From Chryseobacterium indologenes (lineage in GTDB: Bacteria > Bacteroidota > Bacteroidia > Flavobacteriales > Weeksellaceae): DNA of 64,000 nucleotides. The translations under genes were made by a program, and so were the position numbers. The stretch is taken from contig LAZY01000010.1 of assembly GCA_001013295.1 (NCBI GenBank), positions 124,001-188,000 on the forward strand, written 5' to 3'. The notes below the pieces were generated by a model, which had not been told where the DNA came from, did not search any database, and was given only the letters and a program-made list of their open reading frames with translations. Positions 8,990-17,592 of the stretch are shown here, piece after piece (position 1 is the stretch's first letter; every line of letters begins with the position of its first letter).

Positions 8990-9374
8990 GTTTTTATTTG
9001 AATTTAAATGATTTAGAATAGCGTGAGATCAGAGATTAGAAACAACATGAAAATGCAGACAGAATATAAAATACAAAACAGCAGCTGCCGTTCCGGAATA
9101 ATCTTTTACATACATCGTGTTTAAATAAATGGTCTCACAAGACTATAAAATATACAGTGTTTTTGGATTTAAAACCTCAAATATAAATCAATTTTACGAG
9201 AAATATAGAGAAAGTGAACAGATTGGTTCGTTTTTGAAGGTAAGGGGTTGATTACAATGGTTTTAAATGCTGCTAAAAAATACCATTCAAAAAGCGGGAA
9301 ATTCAGATGAGATCCGGCGGTGGGATATATGGGAAAATTTATTAAATTTAGCCAACAGAAAAATCTAATATTTC
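8990..9374. other. 385-bp intergenic region between divergent genes
   Basis: It must hold promoters for the minus-strand repeat protein and for scoA. CAAATATA at 9178-9185 (TATATTTG on the minus strand) and TAAATTTA near 9341 are weak -7 candidates without a clear -33 partner. A 25-codon frame at 9048 has no support. I see no gene, no RNA signature and no repeat shared with the rest of the window. Confidence 0.5.
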
Positions 9375-10076
9375 ATGATAGATAAAAGAGTAAAAAATGC
9401 AAAGGAGGCCATCGACGGAATTCAAGATGGGATGACACTAATGCTTGGCGGATTCGGATTGTGCGGTATCCCTGAAAACTCAATTAATGCACTGGTAGAA
9501 AGTGATGTGAAGGATCTTACCTGTATTTCAAACAATGCGGGGGTAGATGATTTCGGATTAGGATTACTGCTTCACAAAAGACAGATCAAAAAAATGATTT
9601 CTTCTTATGTCGGAGAAAATGCAGAATTTGAGAGACAGATGCTTTCAGGGGAGCTGGAAGTGGAGCTTACTCCACAAGGTACTTTAGCTGAAAAATGCAG
9701 AGCAGCTCAGGCAGGTATCCCTGCATTCTATACTCCTGCAGGTTATGGAACAGAAGTAGCAGAAGGGAAGGAGGTAAAAGAATTCAAAGGGAAACCTCAT
9801 ATTCTGGAGCACGCTTACGAAGCAGACTTTTCTATCGTAAAAGCCTGGAAAGGAGATCATGCCGGAAACCTTATCTTTAAAGGATCTGCAAGAAACTTCA
9901 ACCATCCTATGGCTGGGGCAGGAAAAATTACTATTGCTGAAGTAGAAGAACTGGTAGAACCGGGAGAATTAGATCCTAATGAAATTCATATTCCGGGAAT
10001 TATGATCCAGAGAATTTTCCAGGGGGAAAAATTTGAAAAAAGAATTGAGCAGAGAACGGTAAGAACTAAAGAATAA
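9375..10076 (+). CDS. scoA: succinyl-CoA:3-ketoacid CoA-transferase subunit A
   Basis: The 233-residue protein carries the CoA-transferase family I signature ([19 protein letters not shown] near residues 20-38) and the subunit A landmarks [15 protein letters not shown] and FYTPAGYGT. With subunit B it transfers CoA from succinyl-CoA to acetoacetate in the cytoplasm, feeding ketone-body carbon into acetyl-CoA. Length is normal. Its partner scoB is not the next gene: it starts 2.1 kb downstream, beyond an ABC exporter on the other strand, and a terminator closes scoA at 10095-10131. Confidence 0.95.
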   Translation: MIDKRVKNAKEAIDGIQDGMTLMLGGFGLCGIPENSINALVESDVKDLTCISNNAGVDDFGLGLLLHKRQIKKMISSYVGENAEFERQMLSGELEVELTPQGTLAEKCRAAQAGIPAFYTPAGYGTEVAEGKEVKEFKGKPHILEHAYEADFSIVKAWKGDHAGNLIFKGSARNFNHPMAGAGKITIAEVEELVEPGELDPNEIHIPGIMIQRIFQGEKFEKRIEQRTVRTKE

Positions 10077-10094
10077 GCTCAAAATCATCACAAT

Positions 10095-10131
10095 AAAAAA
10101 GCGCTGAAGGTAAATTCAGCGCTTTTGTTTT
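10095..10131. terminator. bidirectional terminator between scoA and ABC exporter
   Basis: AAAAAAGCGCTGAA-ggtaaa-TTCAGCGCTTTTGTTTTTT serves the two convergent genes. Confidence 0.85.
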
Positions 10132-11934
10132 TTATGCCTGCGGGGTGAGTGTTTTTCTTTCCCCAATCTGTTGTCGCCACATAGCGTAATACAATCCTTT
10201 TTCGGAAATCAGATCATTGTGAGATCCTGTTTCTACCACCTGTCCACGTTCAAGAACATAAATTTTGTCCGCATGCATGATCGTACTGAGACGATGGGCA
10301 ATAAGAACCGTAATCTGCTCCCGTTCTTTTGAAATATCTTTGATGGTGGAAGTGATTTCTTCTTCAGTGATACTGTCCAGTGCAGAAGTTGCTTCGTCAA
10401 AAATCAATAAATGAGGCTTTCTTAAAAGTGCTCTGGCAATGGCTATTCTCTGCTTTTCACCCCCACTTAGTTTTAGTCCGCCTTCTCCGATAACGGTTTC
10501 TATTCCTTTTTCAGCCCTTTCCAATAAAGCAGTACAGCTTGATTTCTGTAAAGCGATAGCCAATTCCTGTTCCGTAGCCTGAGGATTTACAAAAAGGAGA
10601 TTTTCTTTGATAGTTCCTGCAAAAAGTTGCGTATCCTGAGTCACAAAACCAATCTGATTTCTCAGTTCGTCAAAATCAAATTCCTTTCCGTTGATACCAT
10701 TGTAAAAAATATTCCCTTCCTGAGGTCGGTAAAGTCCTACAAGCAGCTTTACCAATGTACTTTTTCCGGAACCGCTCGGTCCTACAAAGGCGATGGTTTC
10801 TCCGTTTTTGACATCAAAAGAAATATTATTTAAAGCTTTATACTGTGCAGACTGATGTTTGAAAGAGACGTGTTTGAATTCCAGTTCTTCAATCGCTCCG
10901 ATTTGTTTTGGATGAAGAGGTTTCTCTTCTACCTCTTTTTTCATTAAACGGTCAAAATTAAGAAGAGACGCTTCTGCCTCACGGTAAGAAATGATAATAT
11001 TCCCGATTTCCTGCATTGGCCCGAAAATAAAAAAGCCATAAAACATAAGCGACAGGTATTGTCCCGGAGTCACAATATTTTTAAAGATTAAGAATAAAAG
11101 GGTAAGGGTGATCATCTGCTGAAGAAAATTCACCATAGTTCCCTGGATAAAGCTTAAAGAACGGATACTTTTCACCTTTCTGAGCTCTAGTCCTAAGATC
11201 TTATACGTATTGTTGTTGAGGCGGATCACTTCCTGATTGGTGAGTCCCAAACTTTTTACAATCTCTATATTTCTTAAACTTTCAGTCGTACTTCCAGCTA
11301 AAGCTGTTGTTTCGGAAACAATGTTCTTCTGGATGACTTTAATTCTTTTGCTCAGTAAATTGGTAACAAAAGCAATCAGAAAGATTCCGCAGATATACAC
11401 CGGCATAATCGACCAGTGTAGGCGGATAGCATATACGGAAACGAAAATAATACTCACCAGAATTCCAAAGAAAATATTAATGAAATTGCTGATGAATTTT
11501 ACTGTGTCTTCCCTCACTTTTGTTAAGATCGACAAGGTTTCGCCACTTCTCTGATCCTCAAGTTCCTGATAAGGCAGCGCCATCGAATGCTTTAAGCCAT
11601 CTGTAAATATTTTAGCCCCAAACTTCTGGGTAATCACGCTGACCACATAATCCTGAAACGCTTTGGCAATTCTGCTTACCATTGCTGTTCCGATAAGGAG
11701 TCCCAAAAAGTAAAAAACACCATGATAAACCGGGCTTCCATATAAATATTCCTGGAGGTTTCTGGGCAAAAGCTTTTCCTTATCAAAGAAATTGGGATGC
11801 GTGACCAATTGATCCAGAATATTTCCTGTAATGGCCGGAGCAAACAAAGAAAAAACCTGGTTAATGGTTGCCAATAGCAAGGAAATAATAATCAGCCATT
11901 GGTAAGGTTTAATATATCTTAAAAGTATTTTCAT
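10132..11934 (-). CDS. ABC exporter, fused permease and ATPase (MsbA-like)
   Basis: The 600-residue half transporter has six hydrophobic segments in residues 1-330 and a nucleotide-binding domain after about 350: Walker A GPSGSGKSTL near 382, signature LSGGEKQR near 487, Walker B LLIFDEATSALD near 508 and the switch IAHRLST. It would work as a homodimer in the inner membrane. Such proteins export lipids, peptides or drugs; no neighbour indicates which. It lies between scoA and scoB on the opposite strand, so it is a separate unit. CAAAATTA at 11952-11959 gives TAATTTTG on the minus strand just upstream, a possible -7 box. Confidence 0.9.
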   Translation of the reverse strand: MKILLRYIKPYQWLIIISLLLATINQVFSLFAPAITGNILDQLVTHPNFFDKEKLLPRNLQEYLYGSPVYHGVFYFLGLLIGTAMVSRIAKAFQDYVVSVITQKFGAKIFTDGLKHSMALPYQELEDQRSGETLSILTKVREDTVKFISNFINIFFGILVSIIFVSVYAIRLHWSIMPVYICGIFLIAFVTNLLSKRIKVIQKNIVSETTALAGSTTESLRNIEIVKSLGLTNQEVIRLNNNTYKILGLELRKVKSIRSLSFIQGTMVNFLQQMITLTLLFLIFKNIVTPGQYLSLMFYGFFIFGPMQEIGNIIISYREAEASLLNFDRLMKKEVEEKPLHPKQIGAIEELEFKHVSFKHQSAQYKALNNISFDVKNGETIAFVGPSGSGKSTLVKLLVGLYRPQEGNIFYNGINGKEFDFDELRNQIGFVTQDTQLFAGTIKENLLFVNPQATEQELAIALQKSSCTALLERAEKGIETVIGEGGLKLSGGEKQRIAIARALLRKPHLLIFDEATSALDSITEEEITSTIKDISKEREQITVLIAHRLSTIMHADKIYVLERGQVVETGSHNDLISEKGLYYAMWRQQIGERKTLTPQA

Positions 11935-12023
11935 TTTAGTAAATAAGGATACAAAATTAATGATATTATTTTGACTAACAGTGTTAATTATTAATGATAG
12001 TGATCTGCTGTTGAGGTGGATTT

Positions 12024-12159
12024 GAGGTTGAAGGCTGGAAGAAACAATTGATAAAGTATATAAGTAACTCCGTTTCGTTTTTAGTAGGAATAGAGAGTGG
12101 TATAGTAATTTTCTGGCTAAAACTCAGATCTGGCTTCCCTCTTCCGACTTCCAGCCTCA
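12024..12159. repeat. GGAAG-rich inverted repeat, copy 1
   Basis: Left arm GAGGTTGAAGGCTGGAAG (12024-12041) is answered by CTTCCGACTTCCAGCCTC (12141-12158) in reverse complement with a few changes, enclosing about 100 bp. A related arrangement is at 63566-63719. It occupies most of the ABC-scoB intergenic space. Confidence 0.65.
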
Positions 12160-12214
12160 GAAAGCCCTTTTGTATTCGGGTGAAAATATTTAAATTGCAG
12201 TCTAAGTTTTTATT

Positions 12215-12868
12215 ATGCTTACAAAAGAACAAATTGCCAAAAGAATTTCAAAAGAACTGAAAGATCGTTATTATGTAAACCTGGGAATCGGGATTCCTAC
12301 TTTGGTTGCCAACTATGTTCCGGAAGGTATTTCCGTAGAATTCCAGAGTGAAAACGGAGTTCTGGGGATGGGACCTTTCCCTTTCGAAGGAGAAGAAGAT
12401 GCAGACATCATCAATGCCGGAAAACAAACCATTACCATACTAGAAGGAGGTTCATTCTTTGATTCTGCTTTCAGTTTCGGGATGATCCGTGGTCAGAAAG
12501 TAGATCTTACGATCCTTGGTGCCATGGAGGTTTCAGAAAATGGTGATATTGCCAACTGGAAAATTCCGGGGAAAATGGTAAAAGGAATGGGAGGTGCTAT
12601 GGATCTGGTGGCTTCTGCTGAAAATATCATTGTAGCGATGATGCATGTAAACAAAGCAGGAGAAAGCAAAATCCTTAAAAAATGTACCCTTCCTCTTACA
12701 GGAGTAAACTGCGTGAAAAAAGTCGTTACTGAATTAGCTGTTCTGGACGTTACCCCACAAGGGTTCAAACTGGTAGAAAGAGCACCTGGAGTTTCAGTAG
12801 AAGACATTATCAAAGCTACAGAAGCAGATCTGATCATTGAAGGTGACATTCCTGAAATGCAGTTCTAA
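12215..12868 (+). CDS. scoB: succinyl-CoA:3-ketoacid CoA-transferase subunit B
   Basis: The 217-residue protein has the family I subunit B signature: LGIGIPTLVANYVP, then SENGVLGMGPFP, in which the Glu of SENG is the residue that forms the glutamyl-CoA thioester, and later GGAMDLVASAENIIV. It completes the enzyme encoded by scoA. The start MLTKEQIAKRISKEL is the usual one. It is followed by its own terminator and is not adjacent to scoA, so the two subunits must be expressed from separate promoters. Confidence 0.95.
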   Translation: MLTKEQIAKRISKELKDRYYVNLGIGIPTLVANYVPEGISVEFQSENGVLGMGPFPFEGEEDADIINAGKQTITILEGGSFFDSAFSFGMIRGQKVDLTILGAMEVSENGDIANWKIPGKMVKGMGGAMDLVASAENIIVAMMHVNKAGESKILKKCTLPLTGVNCVKKVVTELAVLDVTPQGFKLVERAPGVSVEDIIKATEADLIIEGDIPEMQF

Positions 12869-12886
12869 TCTCAATAAATAAAAACC

Positions 12887-12913
12887 TTGTCACTGACGAG
12901 GTTTTTTTATGCC
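12887..12913 (+). terminator. scoB terminator
   Basis: AACCT-t-GTC-act-GAC-g-AGGTT followed by seven T, 19 bp after the scoB stop. Confidence 0.8.
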
Positions 12914-13089
12914 TTATAAACTACTTAGTAAACACAAAAGTCGCAAAAGTTTTTAAACACTTTAGTTATTTTTAATTTACAAGTTTCATGTATAAGAAGT
13001 GCACATAAGGATTTGAAAATCTTTGATTTTCTTCTTCTGTATCTGGAATTTAATATCTTGAAAAATACTTCTATTTATGACTTTAACCT

Positions 13090-13253
13090 GACATCGGAAA
13101 TCGTAGCGTTAAGAAAATAATTCCTGTGAACGTTAAGAAAATTCTACTGTCCGAAGTGCGAGACCCATTGAGACCCGATCAACAAATATAGAATTCGCAC
13201 AAGTTTAGAATTTTTAGAGAACAGGAATTATTTTTAGCGTAGATTTCCCGGTC
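13090..13253. repeat. long imperfect inverted repeat (about 165 bp)
   Basis: The left arm starts GACATCGGAAATCGTAGCG and contains AATAATTCCTGT and AAAATTCTA; the reverse complement of the right arm starts GACCGGGAAATCTACGC and contains AATAATTCCTGT and AAAATTCTA in the same order. The arms are about 75 bp. The loop side holds GAGACCCATTGAGACCCG. A small hairpin CTTTTGT-ttcaag-ACAAAAG follows at 13267-13286. The rest of the 12914-13300 gap has no gene. Confidence 0.75.
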
Positions 13254-13300
13254 TTGAATTTTTGCTTCTTTTGTTTCAAGACAAAAGAAAATAAAATAAT

Positions 13301-13335
13301 AAAAAAGACTGTTTCATCATGAAACAGTCTTTTTA
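13301..13335 (-). terminator. terminator of DUF4197 gene
   Basis: GACTGTTTCA-tca-TGAAACAGTC, a perfect 10-bp stem flanked by A6 and T5, 31 bp beyond the minus-strand stop at 13366. Confidence 0.85.
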
Positions 13336-13365
13336 TAGGTGAAGGTTAGTTAGTAAACTAACTTA

Positions 13366-14190
13366 TTATTTATTATCCTGCGCTCCAAAAACCTTCTGCA
13401 AAATACTCGTAGTCCTCATAGCCGGAGTATTTCTGATTCCGCTTTCTTTATCTGCCACCATTTTGAAAACACCATTGATGGTTTCTGTCGTTACATACTC
13501 GTTAAGATCAGTCGTTACAGCCTGCCCTGTGAACGTATTATATTTTGAGATCAGGTTCTTCCATACAGCATCAGCACCTACTTTTCCTAATGAAGCCTTC
13601 ACTTTTGGCTGGAAAGCACTGAAAAGCTGGCTTTGAGTTTTAGTCTGAAGGTAGTTGGTGGCTGCATTATCACTGCTTAGCAGGATATTTTTAGCATCTG
13701 TAATGGTCATGGAAGTGATCGCTTTGGTGAAAATAGGGGCTGCTTCGGTTACTGCATCTTCAGCGGCTCTGTTTAAGAGTTTTACTCCTTCATCTGCAAG
13801 GCTTCCCATTCCGATAGAACGTAGCGTAGTATCAATCTTTCTTAGTTTTTCAGGCATTAGGATCTTCACGGCTTCATTTCTGAAAAATCCATCTGTAACC
13901 GCCAGTTTTTTAATACCATCCGTAACACCGATATTCAGAGCTTCTTTCAGTCCTGAAGAAATCTGAGTTGAAGTAAGACTTCCCAGATTCGCATTCGAAG
14001 AGGAAGTATTGGTTTTTATTGGTGTAGTAGCAGTTGTATTGGTGGAAGTTGTTGTACCCGTATTTTTAACAGGAGTATTCAGATCTACACCTGTTTTATC
14101 TTTCACGGTAGATTTAATAATATCCAGAATTTGTGCTTGTGTAGAAATGGAGAAGAATAGCCCGGCTGCCAGAAAAATGCTTTTTTTCAT
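13366..14190 (-). CDS. DUF4197 domain protein, exported
   Basis: The 274-residue protein has a signal peptide (cut near STQAQ), a Thr/Ser/Asn-rich linker at about 40-75, and the DUF4197 core: SSGLKEALNIGVTDGIKKL, then FFRNEAVKILMPEKLRKID and SDNAATNYLQTKTQSQLF. The family is found in Bacteroidota and Proteobacteria envelopes and has no known function. It is monocistronic with a strong terminator. Cell location (periplasm or outer surface) is inferred from the signal peptide. Confidence 0.82.
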   Translation of the reverse strand: MKKSIFLAAGLFFSISTQAQILDIIKSTVKDKTGVDLNTPVKNTGTTTSTNTTATTPIKTNTSSSNANLGSLTSTQISSGLKEALNIGVTDGIKKLAVTDGFFRNEAVKILMPEKLRKIDTTLRSIGMGSLADEGVKLLNRAAEDAVTEAAPIFTKAITSMTITDAKNILLSSDNAATNYLQTKTQSQLFSAFQPKVKASLGKVGADAVWKNLISKYNTFTGQAVTTDLNEYVTTETINGVFKMVADKESGIRNTPAMRTTSILQKVFGAQDNK

Positions 14191-14470
14191 CGGATTTTTT
14201 TTACAAATTTAAACGTTTTATCTTTTTAAGTGATCAATACTGATCAAAAAACAAACCATAGTTTTAAAATGAATATAGATTTACTTCGAGAGAATTGTAT
14301 GATGATCTTAAATACTAGGCTCTTAAAAACTTAGTGTTTATAATAAGTCACCCTCTCGTATCATATGAACTGAAAAAATAAGAATTTGAAAGCTTTTACG
14401 ACTTTATGCCTAAAAAAATTCAAAGAACTTTGAAAAATAATTATCTTAGCTGAAACCTTAATCCCATTCC

Positions 14471-16720
14471 ATGATACGGACTTTTTTTGTACTCTTCATG
14501 CTAGTTTCTACCATACTTTTTGCTCAGAATAAATTGAACCTGATCCCTTATCCGCAAAATGTGCAGATCAATAACGGAAATTTCGTTATTTCCGACATCC
14601 TGGTTATGAGCGATGATCTGCCTAAAAATGAAACGGAATATTTCAAGAAACGATTCAATTCAGAAATAAAGATTAAAACGTCAAAGAAAGCCGATGCTCA
14701 ATTGATTTATTCGCAATTGCCAAAAGCTCCGGCAGGAAAAGAAGAATTTTATACCCTTGAGATTTCACCTAAGAAGATTCATATTCAGTCGTATACCAGA
14801 CAAGGGTATTTCCTTGCACTTCAGACATTGATTCAGTTATTTGAAAACTATAAAACGGAAAAGAAAATTCCGGCATTAAAGATTGAGGATCAGCCAAAAT
14901 TTGCATGGCGTGGGATGCACCTTGATGTTTGCCGCCATTTTTTCACGGTAGAGGAGGTGAAGCAGTATATCGATTATCTGGTGATGTACAAACTGAATAC
15001 TTTCCATTGGCATCTTACAGACGATCAGGGATGGAGAATTGAAATAAAAAAGTACCCGAAACTTACACAGATCGGTTCAAAACGTAAAGAATCGATGATT
15101 GGGGCTTACGTGGATAATACTTACGATGGGAAACCTTACGGACCTTACTTTTATACTCAGGAACAGATAAAGGAGGTGATAAAATATGCTCAGGAAAGAC
15201 ATATTACTGTTGTTCCGGAAATCGAAATGCCGGGGCATGCTCTGGCTGCATTGTCTGCTTATCCTGAACTGGCCTGTACAAAAGGGCCTTTTGAATCCGC
15301 TACAAAATGGGGCGTTTTTGATGATGTTTTCTGCCCAAAAGATGAAACATTTACATTTCTGGAGAATGTTCTGGATGAAGTAATAAAGCTGTTTCCATCC
15401 CAATACATCCATATCGGAGGTGATGAATGTCCGAAAACCAGATGGAAAGAATGTGCACATTGCCAGGAATTGATTAAGAAAAATAATTTAAAGGATGAGC
15501 ACGGCCTGCAAAGCTATTTTATCCAGAGAATTGAAAAATATGTAAACAGCAAAGGAAGAAAAATTATTGGTTGGGATGAAATTCTGGAAGGCGGACTGGC
15601 ACCGAATGCCGCTGTAATGAGCTGGACAGGAGTAAACGGAGGTATTGAAGCCGCAAAATCAAAACACTTTGCAGTCATGACACCGGGTGCCTATTGTTAT
15701 TTTGACCATTATCAGGGAGATCCGCAATCAGAACCGAATGCTTTCGGAGGTTTCACGCCGCTGGACAAAATCTATTCGTATAATCCTATCCCTTCCGAAC
15801 TGAACGCAGAACAGGCAAAATACATTCTGGGAGTACAGGCGAATCTGTGGACTGAATATATCCTGGATTTTAAGCAGGTACAATACATGATCTTCCCAAG
15901 GTTGATGGCACTTTCTGAGGTAGGATGGGGAACATCTGATCCTAAGAATTATAAAGAATTTGAAAATAGAGTGATCAGCCAGTTCAAAGTTCTGGATAAA
16001 ATGAAGGTGAACTATGCCAAAAGTATTTACAATATCTCCGGAAAAGTAATTCCTGCGAATAAGGGGATTGCCTATGAACTTTCTACTTCACAAAACTCAA
16101 ACGGAATCCGATATACATTAGACGGAACGATTCCTACCATAAACTCTGAAACATATCAAGGCCCGGTTTCCATTCCAAATTCTGTAACGATTAAGTCTGC
16201 CTATTTTGAAGATGGAAAACTGAAAAGCGCCGTTTCTACTCAGGAATTTACCGTTTCAAAAACTACTGGAAAAAGCATTACACTGGAACAACAGCCAAGT
16301 GAAAACTATTCTTTTGGGGGAGCTTTCACGCTGGTAGATGGTATTATCGGAAATGTAAAGCAGCTGGGCAAAACATGGCTTGGCTTTCAGGGAAAAGACG
16401 TTGTGGCGACTATAGATTTTGGACAAAAAACGGGTTTCTCGGAAATTTATTTCAATACACTCGAAAATAAAGGAAGCTGGATTCATCTTGCAAAATCAGC
16501 AAAGATCTATAGTGCTGATGATCTTGCCAACTTTAAACTGATCAAAGAGATCGGGAAAGAAGATATTCAGAATGCGAAAGGAAAGATCAGACTTAATGTT
16601 GGGGCTCAAAATGCAAAATATCTGAAAATTGTTATTGAAAATGCAGGTATTATTCCGGCAGGAAATCCTGGTGCAGATTCAAAAGCATGGCTGTTTGTTG
16701 ATGAAATTGGCGTAAATTAG
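14471..16720 (+). CDS. beta-N-acetylhexosaminidase (GH20), secreted
   Basis: The 749-residue protein has a signal peptide (cut after ILFAQ), a GH20b-like N-terminal domain to about 140, and the GH20 barrel: WRGMHLDVCRHFF near 146, FHWHLTDDQGWRIEIKKYP near 178, PEIEMPGHA near 249 and HIGGDECPKTRW near 314, where Asp318 and Glu319 are the catalytic pair. The C-terminal 200 residues look like a chitobiase-C domain (YTLDGTIPT) followed by an F5/8-type carbohydrate-binding domain. It releases terminal GlcNAc from chitin or glycans. With the GH19 chitinase at the window end and the glycosylasparaginase at 25 kb it suggests use of chitin and glycoproteins. Confidence 0.93.
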   Translation: MIRTFFVLFMLVSTILFAQNKLNLIPYPQNVQINNGNFVISDILVMSDDLPKNETEYFKKRFNSEIKIKTSKKADAQLIYSQLPKAPAGKEEFYTLEISPKKIHIQSYTRQGYFLALQTLIQLFENYKTEKKIPALKIEDQPKFAWRGMHLDVCRHFFTVEEVKQYIDYLVMYKLNTFHWHLTDDQGWRIEIKKYPKLTQIGSKRKESMIGAYVDNTYDGKPYGPYFYTQEQIKEVIKYAQERHITVVPEIEMPGHALAALSAYPELACTKGPFESATKWGVFDDVFCPKDETFTFLENVLDEVIKLFPSQYIHIGGDECPKTRWKECAHCQELIKKNNLKDEHGLQSYFIQRIEKYVNSKGRKIIGWDEILEGGLAPNAAVMSWTGVNGGIEAAKSKHFAVMTPGAYCYFDHYQGDPQSEPNAFGGFTPLDKIYSYNPIPSELNAEQAKYILGVQANLWTEYILDFKQVQYMIFPRLMALSEVGWGTSDPKNYKEFENRVISQFKVLDKMKVNYAKSIYNISGKVIPANKGIAYELSTSQNSNGIRYTLDGTIPTINSETYQGPVSIPNSVTIKSAYFEDGKLKSAVSTQEFTVSKTTGKSITLEQQPSENYSFGGAFTLVDGIIGNVKQLGKTWLGFQGKDVVATIDFGQKTGFSEIYFNTLENKGSWIHLAKSAKIYSADDLANFKLIKEIGKEDIQNAKGKIRLNVGAQNAKYLKIVIENAGIIPAGNPGADSKAWLFVDEIGVN

Positions 16721-16739
16721 CCCTACAGAATTTTACAAC

Positions 16740-17381
16740 ATGCAGGATACCATTCTTTCTTCAGAATTTGCTTCATCACCAGACCTTGTAGAAAAGCTAT
16801 ACCAGAACGGGATAACGAAAAAATACAGTGAAGGAGAGATTATTTTGGATGAAAACAGTTCTATCCGCTCCATTCCTATTGTGATGAAAGGGATGATCAA
16901 AGTGATCAGAACAGAAGAAGACGGAAGGGAGATTCTGCTGTATTACATCAAAGCGGGAGAAAGCTGTATCATGTCTTTTCTGGGCGGAATGCACAATGAA
17001 AAAAGCATTGTAAAAGCCGAGGTAGAAGAAGATGCGGAAATTCTTTTCCTTCCGGTAGATAAAGTGTCTTTATTTATCAAAGAACATCCGGAATGGCTGG
17101 ATTATATCTTCAGGCTTTATCATAAACGTTTTGAAGAACTCCTGGATATTATCAATGCCATCGCATTCAAAAAGATGGATGAAAGGTTGCTGAACCTCCT
17201 TCATAAAAAGTCAGAACTCACTCATTATAATATCATCAATACCACCCATGAACAGCTTGCCAACGAGCTGGGAACCGCTAGAGTAGTGGTATCCAGACTT
17301 CTCAAGCAACTTGAAGAAGAAGGAAGAGTGAAACTCGGCAGAAACAAAATCACCCTTCTGAACACCACAGCTCAGCCCTAA
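16740..17381 (+). CDS. Crp/Fnr-family regulator of the sulfur island
   Basis: The 213-residue protein has an N-terminal cyclic-nucleotide-type beta barrel (SEGEIILDENSSIRSIPIVM, then GREILLYYIKAGESC) and a C-terminal winged HTH (THEQLANELGTARVVVSRLL). It has no FNR-type cluster of N-terminal cysteines; the only Cys is in GESC, so an Fe-S oxygen sensor is unlikely. It starts 19 bp after the hexosaminidase but its likely targets lie downstream: an exporter and a persulfide dioxygenase that share an identical upstream element. In many Bacteroidota such a regulator accompanies these sulfur genes. Activation of them is inferred from position and motif. Confidence 0.88.
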   Translation: MQDTILSSEFASSPDLVEKLYQNGITKKYSEGEIILDENSSIRSIPIVMKGMIKVIRTEEDGREILLYYIKAGESCIMSFLGGMHNEKSIVKAEVEEDAEILFLPVDKVSLFIKEHPEWLDYIFRLYHKRFEELLDIINAIAFKKMDERLLNLLHKKSELTHYNIINTTHEQLANELGTARVVVSRLLKQLEEEGRVKLGRNKITLLNTTAQP

Positions 17382-17408
17382 ATCTCAGAACCAATCAAAG
17401 GTACTCAT

Positions 17409-17462
17409 ATTCCCCTCCTCCGGAGGGGTGTCAAAAATTCAAAGAATTTTTGACGGGGTGGT
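17409..17462. repeat. 54-bp double-hairpin intergenic repeat, copy 2
   Basis: Same two-hairpin unit as at 2901-2954, with 3 differences in 54 positions; the orientation is the same. It lies just after the Crp/Fnr gene and could also act as a terminator. Confidence 0.85.
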
Positions 17463-17520
17463 CAACATCATTAGTGTCATTTGTGAAAACATTAGTGCTA
17501 TTAGTGTTTAAAAAAAACGC

Positions 17521-17567
17521 TATGTAACAAAAGTAGCTGTACCCCTCCCCAAACATTCCCATTTTTG
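17521..17567 (+). promoter_or_regulatory. sulfur-island promoter 1 with 21-bp activator-type element
   Basis: The 21-bp element at 17521-17541 contains TGTAACAAAAGTAGCTGTA and is identical to that at 18460-18480. It is followed after 18 nt by CATTTTTG (17560-17567), one change from TAnnTTTG. If transcription starts about 5 nt past the box, the element is centred near -41, where class II Crp/Fnr activators bind. No TTG -33 box is present, as expected for an activated promoter. Confidence 0.65.
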
Positions 17568-17592
17568 CATCATAATTATAGAGATCATAAAA

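Noticed and set aside
9048..9125. 25-codon frame in the 9.0-9.4 kb gap
   Set aside because: No ribosome-binding site, no recognisable composition and no similarity; likely chance.
16740..17381. FNR-type oxygen sensor
   Set aside because: Only one Cys in the protein, so no 4Fe-4S site; kept as a Crp/Fnr-family regulator with unknown signal.
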